Assembly: GCF_000189635.1 (NCBI RefSeq) | Contig: NW_002476454.1 | Location: 372,001 to 436,000 of the forward strand | Length of the DNA: 64,000 nt | Reading direction: 5' to 3' | Origin: Tetrahymena thermophila SB210 | Taxonomy: Eukaryota; Ciliophora; Oligohymenophorea; Hymenostomatida; Tetrahymenidae | Notes under the pieces: generated by a model | What the model was told of the DNA's origin: nothing | Databases searched by the model: none | What the model saw: the letters and a program-made list of their open reading frames with translations, nothing else | Part shown: piece by piece, positions 42,085 through 55,300 of the stretch | Layout of the letters: each line of letters begins with the position of its first letter | Numbering within the stretch: position 1 is the stretch's first letter | Program-made: the position numbers and the translations under genes

Positions 42085-42702
42085 ATGAACTCTATTAAAG
42101 CTTTCGTCCAAAAGGCTGCTCCCCACTTCAAGGGTGCTGCTTACTGTCCCAAGAGCAAATCTTTCAAGCAAGTTTCCTTAGAAGATTACAAAGGCAAATA
42201 TTTATTATTGTTCTTCTATCCTTTAGATTTTACTTTTGTTTGCCCTACTGAAATTATTCAATTCTCCAACCATGCTAAGAAGTTCAACGAAACTAACTGT
42301 GAAGTTATTGGTTGCTCTATTGATAGTCACTACACTCATTAAGCTTACGTTTAAAGACCTAGATCAGAAGGTGGTTTGGGAGAAGATTTGTAAATTAGTC
42401 TCCTTTCAGACTTAACTAAAAACATCTCTAGAGATTATGGTGTTTTGACTGAAGGTGGTATTGCCTTAAGAGGCTCTTTCATCATCGATGACAAGCAAGT
42501 TTTACGTCACACTTCAGTTAACGATCTCCCAGTCGGTAGAAACGTTGAAGAATACTTGCGTTTAGTTTAGGCTTTCTAATATGCTGATAAACACGGTGAA
42601 GTCTGCCCTGCTTCTTGGAAACCTGGTGCTGCTACCATGAAACCCAGTCATGAATCTGATGTCACCTCTAAATACTGGAAAAATGTTCATGCTAAGAATT
42701 GA
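42085..42702 (+). CDS. Typical 2-Cys peroxiredoxin
   Basis: A single exon of 205 residues. The enzyme reduces H2O2 and organic peroxides, with electrons normally from thioredoxin. The peroxidatic Cys53 lies in [13 protein letters not shown] and the resolving Cys174 in [12 protein letters not shown], so it is the dimeric typical 2-Cys class. The active-site Arg is seen in [17 protein letters not shown]. The GGLG motif of eukaryotic, hyperoxidation-sensitive forms is present (SEGGLGED), but the C-terminal YF motif is YW here (TSKYWKN). No targeting peptide, so probably cytosolic. Codon use is richer in G/C (GGT, TCC, AAG, CCC) than in the neighbours, as expected for a highly expressed ciliate gene. 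TAA/TAG serve as Gln, for example in the codon right after THYTH-like SHYTH. Confidence 0.97.
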
Positions 42703-43306
42703 ATTTATTCTAAAACTTAATAATGATTTTTATAGAAAATTATTCAATAAAAAGCTAAGCTTTATTAATAATAGTATTAATTGTTTTTAAGTTTTAACTT
42801 GTAAAAGGGATATAATCTATTTTTCTAAATAATAATTCATATATATATTCTTTCAAAATATAAGTATATTAAAATTGATTAAATTTCAAATTTGGCAAAT
42901 GATAAATATGAAAGTAAAATAATTAATAAAAAAAAATAATTTTCATTTGTTAAGAATTAATTTTATTGGTAAAATTATTTAATAAATATTTTCCTTTCCA
43001 AACACTTAATTTTATGAATTGCTAAAATTGAAATATTTTTGATTGAAAAAAATGTTGATTGTATTGAACTTATTATTTACATTGAGTTTTTGTTGTGACA
43101 TAATATTCTTAATTTTATAGTAAAATTGTTATTTCTCAATTTTATAATTCGTGTTAATTTTATATAATCTTTTATTACATTTAGTAAGAATTTCGATAGA
43201 GTAATTATTTGGATAGAAGAATTAACATAGTAAAATAATCTAATATTAACATAATTTATAAATTAGAAAATAATTAATAAGTATTTAAGTTATAATTTTA
43301 AATAAC
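42703..43306. other. Intergenic spacer
   Basis: About 600 AT-rich bases between the peroxiredoxin stop and the start of the giant cysteine-rich gene. No feature recognised. Confidence 0.4.
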
Positions 43307-46300
43307 ATGATTGGAATTTACACTTGTATTAATCTTTTCTTGGTCATATTATAAATTAAATCATAAGGTATTTAAAGCTAATTACTTTACTGCTAATTTT
43401 AAATGATCCTACATTTTTTTTCATCTTGAAATATCAAGACTATTATACTAACTCAAATAAATATGGGTTAAATATAATTTATTAACAAATAAATAAAACT
43501 ATTTAATGATAAATCTATGAAAAAATCATTTAAAATAATTAGACAAACATTATTCTGATTGTAGCAACACTGACCAGAATGGATGCGAATGCATTGATTC
43601 ACAATAATCATAATTTACGAGTAAATTACAAAGATCAATTTTGTTAATAATAATTAAACCTTAAACTAAAAAGACTATTTAGACAAATAAATATGCATTT
43701 GCTAGGAAAAATATTATTAATTAGACTAGACTTGTCAAAGCTATCAAGATAGAGAATGCGAACTGAATAAAAGTAATACCATATTTTATTCCTTTTTATT
43801 GAAAAAATACTTATATAAAATACTTTATATAAAAATAGATGAAATATGCGGATAATATTAATATATTGATTTCACCCAAAGAAAATGTATTTCATGTGAT
43901 AATAATTGTGAAACATGCTATGGAGATTAGCCTAATAATTGCTGCACTTGCAAAAATAACTACTATCTATGTATTTAAATTAAAGATTACTATTTTTAAA
44001 ATATTATAAATTGATAAGAAATAAAATTTTAATGATGAATTCTATTTAACATTAGAGTATTAAAAGAATAATTTTAAATTAATTATTATTTTTAAGAAAA
44101 GTAAAAATATTTATGGAAAATCAAATATAATTAATTTCGTTTCTATTAAAACTTTAAGAACAATTAAATTTTTAAATTTAATTAAATAAATTATTTAAAA
44201 GAATAATCTTCTTGCATTTAATGTTCTGATAATTGTTTGGAGTGCACAGGTTAAGATTCATGCTCAAAATGTGCTGATGGTTATTATCTGAGTAATTTTG
44301 AAATAAAATATTACATTTTATTTATAAATTTGAAATATAAAAGATAATGGAAAATGTATTTAATGTGATTAAACATGTGCTTTATGCGGAGATAAAGGAG
44401 TTTGTAGTAAATGTGTAGATACAAATGGAATAATATTTAATAGTATTTGTATTTGTAAGTAAGATTACTGCCCTGATGGAAATAAAGCCTGTCAGAGTCT
44501 GGATTAAAATATTATTTGTTAATAACCATGTAATTATTAATTAAAATTCCATTTATATTTATTATTTCAATTTATAAATAAACTAATTAGTCTAAATAAA
44601 ATGTGGTGATAGTCAATATTTTGATTACTAAAATCTTAATTGTTAAAATTGCGATAAATCCTGTTTAACTTGCAAAAATTCATCAAGTTAGTGCATCTAA
44701 TGTGCTAAAGGCTATTACTAAGATAATCCAAGTATTAAATTCAAAAATCTTTTACTCAAATAATATAAATTTAAGAAATAATTAATTTCTATTTATTTTA
44801 CTAAAATAAATATTTAAAAGAATAAAATTCTTGCATTTAATGTTCTGATAATTGTTTGGAGTGCACAGGTTAAGATTTATGCTCCAAATGTTCTGATGGT
44901 TATTATCCAAGTAATTTTGAAATAAAAGATTATCCTTTATTAAAAAATTTGAAATATAAAAGATAATGGAAAATGCATTTAATGTGATTAAACATGTGCT
45001 TTATGCGGAGATAAAGGAGTTTGTAGTAAATGTGCAGATACAAACGGAATAATATTTAATAATATTTGCATTTGTAAGTAAGATTACTGCCCTGATGGAA
45101 ATAAAATCTGTCAGAGTCTGGATTAAAATATCGTTTGTTAATAACCATGTAATTTTTAATTGAAATTATATGTATATTTACTATTTCAATTTATAAATAA
45201 ACTAATTAGACTAAATAAAATGTAATGAAAGTCAATATTTTGATTACTAAAATCTTAATTGTTAAAATTGCGATAAATCCTGTTTAACTTGCAAAAATTC
45301 ATCAAGTTAGTGCATCTAATGTGCTAAAGGCTATTACTAAGATAATCCAAGTATTAAATTCAAAAACATTATACACAAATAATATAAATTTAAGAAATTA
45401 TTCATTTACTATTTTACTAAAATAAATATTTAAAAGAATAAAATTCTTGCATTAAATGTTCTGATTAATGTTTGGAGTGCACAGGTTAAGGTTCATGTTC
45501 AAAATGTGCTGATGGTTATTATCTGAGTAATTATAAAACAAATATACTTTCCTTTAATAATAAATTTGAATTTTAAAAGACAATGGAAAATGCAGTTAAT
45601 GTGATCCAACATGTTCTTTATGTGGAGATAATGGAGTTTGTAGTTAATGTGTAGATACAAATGGAATAATATTTAACAATGTTTGCATTTGTAAATAAGA
45701 CTACTGCCCTGATGGAAATAAAATCTGTCAGAGTCTGGATTAAAATATTATCTGTTAATAACCAAGTAATAATTAATTTAAAATCCACAAATATTCACTC
45801 TTTTGTTTTAAAAATAAACTAATTAGACTAAATAAAATGTGGAGAAAGATAATATTTCGATTATTAAAACCTAAATTGTCAAAATTGCGATAAATCTTGC
45901 TAAATTTGCAAAAATTCATCAAATTAGTGCATCTAATGTGCCACAGGCTTTTATTAAGATAATTAAAGTATAAAAATAAAAATATTTTACACAAAAATTA
46001 TAAATTTAAAAAAGTATTTTTTTAATTTATTATTTAATAAAAATAATTATTTAAAAGAATAACCTTCTTGCATTTAATGTACTGATAATTGTTTGGAGTG
46101 CACAGGTTAAAATTTATGCTCCAAATGCACTGATGGTTATTATCTGAGTAATTATAAAATAAATATACTTTCGTTTAATTATAAATTTGAATTTTAAAAG
46201 ACAATGGAAAATGCATTTAATGTGATCCAACTTGTGCTTTATGTGGCGATAATGGAGTTTGTAGTAAATGTGTAGATACAAACGGAATAATATTTAACAA

Positions 46301-49300
46301 TATTTGCATTTGTAAGTAAGATTACTGCCCTGATTTAAATAATGTCTGTTAGAGTCTAGATTAAAATATTATTTGTTAAAAACCAAGTAATTAATATTAA
46401 TATTCCATATATCTTCACTAATTCAATACATAAATAAACTAATTAGATTAAATAAAATGTAGTGAAAGACAATATTTCGATTATTAAAATCTTAATTGTC
46501 AAGATTGTGATAAGTCTTGCTTAGCTTGTAAAAGCTCATCAAAATAATGCATAACATGTGCTTCAGGATATTATAGTAGTGATAGTATCAACTTTCTTCT
46601 ACTAATATTTTATTATTAATTCAATTATTTTAATTATAGATTCAAGCTGTTTATAGTGTCATTAATCTTGTTAGGAATGCACTGGTATCAAAAAAAAAAA
46701 TAATTTTTTTTACACTAATTTTTTTATTTAATAAAAAAGGAAATGGAATCAATAACTGCAATTAATGTCAAAGTGAAAGATTCTTATATTCTGGATATTG
46801 TATTTGTAATTAAGGTACATGTGAAGATTAGGATACTTTTTAATGTAAATAAAGCTAAAACGTTTGCATTTTCCCCTGTAATTGATTATATCCTTAAATT
46901 AGATTTTCAATTTTTTTTATAATTAGAAATAATAAGTTGCTAACCAGGATAATTTTTTTAGTATATCTAAAATGATTATGGCTGTAAACCATGTGATAAT
47001 AATTGCTAAACATGTATATATTCTTCATTATAATGCACAAGCTGCAAAATTGGGTTCTATTTAGAAAACAGTAAGATTAAGATTTATGAAATTTACTAAT
47101 TAATGCTTAATTAATAAATTTACTAGATATTTGCAAGCCTTGTCATGAATCTTGTTTGGAATGCTCAGGACCAAATAATAATTAATGTACATCATGCTCA
47201 CAAAATAGAAATTATTACATTGATCAAAATAATAATAGTTATTGTTGCTATGGATAGTGTTTAACATGCTTTGGAGATGGATATAATCAATGTTTAAATT
47301 GTCAATCTTAAAGACAATTAATATAAAATTAATGTATTTGTAAAAAGGGGACATGTGAAAATTAAAATAAGTAGTGTATAGCATCTGATAATGTTTGTAC
47401 TTCACCAAGTAAAATTTTTTTCTTTTAAATAAAATATTTAAGTTTTAAAAAAAAGGCTTGCTAGTGTGTCTAAATAAATAATACTTTGATTACGACTTAG
47501 GCTAATGTTAAGATTGCCATAACTATTGTTAAACATGTAGAGGTAATACTTCAAACGGTAAGGATTGTCTCACATGTATTGATGGAAGATATATTATCAG
47601 AAACAATAGTAAAAATATTCAAAAGATATAAAATTAATTATAAAAATAAAATAACTAAAATATTTAAAGTTGGAACAGATTAATAATTATGTGGACAGTG
47701 CGATTACACTTGCAAAACATGTATTAATTCACCAAACTATTGTACATCATGTGATGTAAATTTAAATAGAATAGATCATTCGAAATAAGACTGTAATTCA
47801 TCCAAAAAAATATCATTATTTATTTTTAAAATTTTCTAATTTTTAAGAAACATGCCCATGCGATGTGAATTCAGGATATTATGAAAATTCTATTGATTAA
47901 ACTTGTGGTAAATGTGATCAAACATGCAAGACGTGCTTTGGCGGATAAAATAATAATTGTTACACATGTCCAGATTTATTCACATTTTCTAATTGTAATT
48001 TATTATGCTATTTTTTTTATTTGATAAGAATTTTTTATTTATTCTTAGTTAAGTGCATTTGTTAAGATGGATACTATCTTGATCCAAAGACTTTGAAGTG
48101 CTTATAATGCTAATACTAGTGTTAAACGTGTAGTGATTCTTAAAATTGTTTATCATGTGCGATAGATAGATAATTAATAAAAGGTAATTTATTATTAAAT
48201 AATTAATGTATTAATAATTTTTATAAAATTCATTAGATACTAACGGATTTAACTAATGCTAGTGTATTCCAGGTTTATATGATGATTAAATTTAAAAAAA
48301 GTGCACAAAATGCTAATATTCATGCCAAACTTGCTCTGATTACAATACTTGTACATCATGCGTAAGAATGAGAAACCTATCAGGTATTAAAAAATAAATA
48401 GAAAATAATTTTTAATTTAATTAACTTAAATAAATTTTTTTTGTCATAAAGATTCTTAATGCCTTTGTCAAGATGGGTATTATGATAATCCTTAGACATA
48501 ATAATGTGAATAATGTGATTTTACATGCAAAACATGTGTTGGCCCTGATAGTAATTAATGTAAATAATGTCCAAGCAACAGATAACTTGATCCCTTGAGC
48601 AGTAATTTATATTAATAATATCCAATAAACTGATAAATAAATATATTTAGAAAAGTGTATTTGTATAAGCAATCTATTTTATGAAGATCCTAAAACTAGA
48701 GAATGTATTAGATGTCACTACTCTTGCTAAATATGCTAACCAAACTCAAGCTAATGCTTAACTTGTGATTAGAATTAAAACAGATTTTTAGATACTCAAT
48801 GTAAATTTTAATTACTACTAAATTGTATCTATATTTATTTTAAATGGAATTAAAGCTGGAAACTGTTTGTGTAATCCTTCATTTTATGAAGATTCCTAAT
48901 AAGTGTGTAGATCTTGCCACTATTCTTGTCAAACATGTAAAGGTCCTTTAGCTAGTTAATGCGCTTCTTGCTCGTTGTAAAATAATAGATAAGGTAAGTA
49001 TTTAGATGAACATAATTAATAATTAAAGATTAATTTCTTTTAAATTTTTAGCAATTATTGATCCCTAAACTAAAGCAATGACTTGTATTTGTATAGATGG
49101 ATATTATGATTAATTTAATTAGCAAATATGCTCTTAGAAATGTCATAATACTTGTCAGACATGCTATGGACCAGAGTTATATTAATGCACTTCCTGTAAG
49201 TCTAATTTGAGGAATTTAAATCAAGGTATTTTTATTTTATCTTTTTTATTTTTATTTTATAATATCTTAATAATTTTAAGGTGTATGCACTTGCAAAGAC

Positions 49301-52300
49301 GGTTATTTTAACTTGGTTTAAGCTAATTAAGATGATTAATGTATTCCTTGCCATCATTCTTGTGCTACATGCTTTGGGCCAAAAAAAAATTAATGCATTA
49401 CATGCACTGTTGAAAACTATAGAATAACTTAGCCTTTTGCAAGTAATTTTGAATCCATATAAATCTTACTAAAATTTGTTTTTTAATAAAATCAATAAAT
49501 TCAGATACTTGTCCTTGCTTGGATGGGTATGTAGATGAGGGTGAAGATGATCCAAGCTTGAATAATTAGTGTGTATAGTGTGATCACTCTTGTAAAACAT
49601 GTTAAATTAAAAAAGATAGATGCACATTATGCTATGACCCAAAATTGTACTACAGATATGATTAATCTTAAAATTACTAATGCCCGTGCTTTAAAGGATA
49701 TTTCGATAATGGGAATACGTAATGTTAATAATGTTCCATAACTTGCGATGAATGCATAGGAACTTCTAATAATTGTATTAACTCTTGCAACCCAAATGAT
49801 TTTAGAGTTTTAGTTAACAATGCATGTGTATGTATGTAAGGTTACTATGAAGTGTATGAATTGAATGGGAGTCCTAAAAAATAGTGCTCTCCCTGTAGCT
49901 ATACATGTTTAGGATGTGTCAATAATAGTAAAATAATTTTAAAATTTTTGAAAAGATTTTAAACTGTTTCTTAACTAAATAGGTTCTAAATGTACTTCAT
50001 GCCAATTAAGCAATACATTCAGAGTTGACTAAATAAATTAAAACTTATGTCCATGTTAAGATGGATACTATGACTCTGGATAAACAGTATGTTCAAGTAA
50101 ATTCATTTTTTTTAAACAATTTTTAATTTTATTTATTTTTAAGAATGCAATTATACATGCAGTAAATGCTTGAATTCAAGTAATTGTACTTAATGTGCAT
50201 TAAATAGTTATCGTGTTTAAACAATTGATCCTAATTAATAAAATGAATTTATTTGTCCTTGCTAAACTGGATATTATGACAGTGGCACAAATAATCCTCT
50301 TTGTGCATGTAATTTTTTTAAATTTTTAAATATTATTCTTATTAAAGATTTTTTTAGAATGTCTTCCTTCTTGCTATACATGTTCAAATAATACATCATG
50401 CGACTCTTGTTACGCTAATTAATGCTCTCAGAATCCGAATGACCCAGCATGCAATCTATAAAATTAATTTAGAATTATTTTTGTAGACCCAGCAAGCGGA
50501 ATTAAAAAGTGCATATGTTAAAGAGGGTATTATGAGGATTAAATAACAAAGCAATGCTTAAGTAATATTTTTTATGAAATCTTTTATCGTATCAAATTTT
50601 AATTGTGATAGAATGCAATCCTGAATGTGAAGAGTGTTCAAGTAAAAGTGATTGTATTGATTGTAACACAGCCAAAACTCACAGGACAGTTTAAAATTAA
50701 TAATGTCTATGCTAGAATGGATATTATGAAGTTCCTAATTAAATAAATTGTGAATGTAATATTTTTTAAATTTTCGAATTCATTTATTTTTAATTTAAAA
50801 TAGAATGTGATGCTACATGTGTCACTTGTACTTCTAAAAACGTATGCTCACTTTGTGACGGAATAATTTAGAATAGGCAACTTGATGCTCCAAATAAAAA
50901 ATGTGTGTGCAAACCCTATTTTTATGAAGTTTTGGATTCTCCTAATTGCTAAGGTATAATATTTGATTGTTCATTAAAAAAGTTTTTTAATAATTTTAAA
51001 AAATAACTAAGCATGTGATTATTCTTGTGGTTCATGCAATGGAGCTTTAAATAATAATTGCTAATCATGTGATGATTCAGATATGAGATAGCTAATAAAT
51101 GGATAATGCGTTTGCAAAGAAGGATATTTTGATGATGGAACAAAATAGTGCAAAAGTAATTAAACTTTTAAATTAATTAAAACATACCAATTTATATTGT
51201 TTCAATTATTCATTAAGAATGCGATTACACTTGTAAAGCCTGTTTAGGGAGTAAAACATCTTGCACAAAATGCGATTCTGGAGCTTATAGATACCCAAGT
51301 GACTCTAATTTATCTGTTTTTAAATGTTTGTGTTAAAGTGGATATTATGATGATGGATTCGATACTTAATGTTAATGTAATTTAATAAAGATTAATAATT
51401 AATTTAAATTAAAAAAAAAAATTAAAATTAAAAAGAATGCTATGATTAAAATTAATATTGTCAAACTTGCGTTGCAAACTAGTCTGGTCATGGATTTATT
51501 TGCACCTCATGCAATTAATCAGATTAAAGATATATTGATTAAAATGGATATTGTAAATGCAAAGATGGATGGTACTAAGATGGAAATAATAGATAATGCT
51601 TATGTATAAATATTAATTATGTGACTTAATAATTTTAAATATAAAATAATTTTTTTTTAATTTTAAAAAGAATGCAGTAGTTACTGTAAAACATGTATTG
51701 ATTAAGGAGATAAGTGCACTTCATGCTATGAATAAACTTAATTCAGAATTTTAAATCAAAATTAGTTCTAATGTATTTGCTCACAAGGATATTTTGAATC
51801 AGGAACTGAAATTTGTGGAGGTGATATCTTTTTTTTTATTTTTAAAAATTTTAATCTTTTTTATTATTAGCATGTCATTATAGTTGCTTAAATTGTTAAT
51901 CAAATAGTAAGTTTGCTTGCACCTAATGCCCTGGTTAACTATTTTATAGAAGTAGTTAAGTTAACTCTTAGGGATAATGCTTGTGTATAGACTAGTTCTA
52001 TGATGATGGTTAAAATAAATCATGTGTTTAGTGTGATTAGTCATGTATAGGTTGCTATGGTCCAGGAAACTCTAATTGCAATAGATGCAATACCAATAAT
52101 CCATTATAGCCTTACTACAGATATGGTATAAGTTGTGTTTCTTAGTGTCCTCAAGGATTTTTTTAGAACAAATAGCAGTTTACTTGTGACTAATGCGAAA
52201 AATAATGTGATACATGCAAAGATTCAAAAGATTTTTGCCAAACTTGCTCTCTTTATAGAAAGGAGCCTCCTAAATGTGATTGCAGAGATGGTACCAAAAT

Positions 52301-55300
52301 CAATTATTATATTAAATATAAGCAAATTAAATTTAAATTTCTTTAATTATTTCATCTTGGTTTTAAACTTAAATTGTAATATATAATTTAAATAACTTAG
52401 GATATTATGAAAGTGATTTTTAATGCAATAGTTGTAGTCCCCGTTGTTCAAAATGTGTCTTAAGTGAAAGTTAGTGCACAGAATGCCCAACTGACAGACT
52501 TTTACCTCCGTTGTGTGAATGTAAAGAGGGTTCTGTTGAGGATCCAATTACACTAAAGTGTATTTAATATAAAATGAAGTGCCCTGTTTTAGAAAATATG
52601 TTTGAGATAACAAACTCTAGAGCATTATGGTTTTCTTAAAAATTTGCATAAAAAATCTAGTAAAATTATGATAAATACCTAATAAAAAGAAGAGTTTTTC
52701 CAGTTATTTCTATAGACTAAGTTGATATTTTAGTGATTTTGGGAGTTGCCAAGTTTAATAATTTAGGATTATATACTTATAGTATGAATGGATTAGGACA
52801 GCTAATTAGTGTTTTAGAATAGAATATAGACACAAACACAAATTAAGTATAATAAATGATAACAAGAATAGTAACTTGTGATTCAGATATTATATTAACT
52901 GTAAGCGATGACATGGTTAAGCTTTGGATTATAACTATGGGCAAGTAGTATACTATTATTGATATTGATCAAGCTCAGTAAGAATAGCTTTTTGAGGCTC
53001 AAAATTTGGAGTGCTTTATTTCATATGAATACAATTTAGGTGATGTAATTTCAAAATAATATCCTACTTATTCTTCTCTTTATAGTGATGGCACTAAAGA
53101 TGAATAACCTAATGTTAAAATTTTAAACCTAATTTACCAATAGAAATAAACAAATACTATAAGAGCTCTTTACATAAGAGGAGTTAATAATATCTTTTAA
53201 AGTGTGTAAAAATCAGAAATAATAAATTAAAGCAGTTAGTTACCACAATTTAATTTATTTGACATAGATATTTTACACTTAAGTGTTGATGCTAAAGCTA
53301 TAATCTTAAATGATAAAAATTTCTAATACATATATTAAAGACTTAACAGCTTAGCTTTTGATTCAGATATAGGTAATTGGTAATTAATATCCAAAAAAAG
53401 CATAACTAATGATTTAGGAATTGATAGTTCTTGGAACTTAATATAAATTTATAAATTAGATTCCTTAGTATATTCAAATGGCATATAAATAAAATCAATT
53501 AAATTATCGAGTTTAATTTCTTAAAATTAAAATGATCCAATTTAAATCATATATTCATAGTAAGTTAGTTAGGATATCTTTAACTTTAGTTAATATTTGT
53601 AAATAGATGATAATAGAGCTATCATTTTAGTTAACAAACCAGTGAGTGTATCTTCTTAGCTAAATATATGGGATCTTAACTAAAATAAAATTGTTAATTA
53701 AGTTGTTTAAACAGATCCATAAATTTCATGTAAATTTCACATGCTTTTGTAAAGCAGTTAAAATAGCTAGAGTTTTGTAGGAGTTTCTCTTTTTTTAGAA
53801 GATGACCCTGATTAGTAAAATTAGAATTTAGCTACCAGAAATAAATGTTAAAGTCTATTTCAGATTATGAGTGTTGACTTAAATAATAAAATTACAAGCT
53901 AGCTAAGCAATTCTATACTGCTATTTGGAGGATTAAGAAGTATTTTACAAGAATCTAAATTCTCTAAATTTGATAGCAATATTTTAATTCTAGCAAGCTA
54001 TTACTACACAAATTATCAACAAACAACTACTTTTTTTATTAACATATAGGAGTGGAATATAGAAAATAACGCAATTCAAAATAATTATCTACCAGTTTAA
54101 TGCGAAGATACATCTAAATATGCCTTATATTAAGTTTCTGACGATAGTAAACTAATAGTATGCTCTGTATAAAAAGAGTTAATAATATAATACCAAACTT
54201 TAAATTAAGATGGAAGCGTTAATAAGCAGATCATAACTCCTAACATTGTTTAGGATTTTATAAATATATAGCATTTGGCAGGCACTAAGTATATTGTTTT
54301 TTATTCTCAAACATAAATAGAATTGATGGATTTAACTTAGTTAAATAATTCACTTTAATTAATATAAGATAAAGATTTATTAAATTTACGTCCCCTCGTA
54401 ATTAGATCCATCTAGCCTATCAAAGATTCAGATAACCCTAGCTAAATTGCTTTAATGGTAGTTATATCTACAAGACTGGTATACTTTTCATTATAAAATA
54501 ACTCTGATGATAAAAGAATAATAGTTTTAGATCCCTATAATGGAGATAAAACTATAGATCCTATTTATACTAAATTTGATTAGATAAAATATGTTAAGCA
54601 ATATGACATATTAGTTCATTACTTTGCATAATATAGTATATTGAATATTGTTAGATATAATATATCTCTAAAGTTCTACTAGATCGATTCTATTACATAC
54701 GATATTGATTCTGCAGTTGATACAACTAAAGTTTTCTCAGATTCTCAAAATCAATATACTTTCATTGCAATTCAAGATAATTTAAAAAAGAAACTAATGT
54801 CTTGTAATTTACAGTATAATTCAGGATATAGATGTGATTGGACCATACATTATTATAATACTTATAATTCCCTATCAGGCTTTGATTTGAATTTTGATAT
54901 AAGGTCTATTCTTATTTGGGATACTAATTTATTAAACTCTGTAACATTTGCTTATCAAAAATCAGATAATGCTAATACGAAGCTTATTTGCACACATACA
55001 TACAATATTATTAATACTAATCTAGATAAATAATCAGGATTTATTTCAACAAAACCTTCTTTAGCTTATATAATGAAAAGACTTTATGAATTTTAATTTA
55101 GTGTAAATTATCCAAAAGAAATTTATTTCATGCTTGATCCTAATAATTAATATGATGGAACGTTTTTAAGATGGATTTAATATATCCCTATTAAGCAAAT
55201 AATTATTTAAAATTCTCAAATTTAAGGTGTAGATTATTCTAATTAGATAGATAAAGAAAACACAAGCTACCCTATTGTAGTGATAACTCAATCAACATAA

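Noticed and set aside
43307-52560. Several separate cysteine-rich genes instead of one
   Set aside because: No new signal peptide or polyadenylation-sized gap is seen between repeats; exon spacing stays regular. The split model is not excluded without transcripts.
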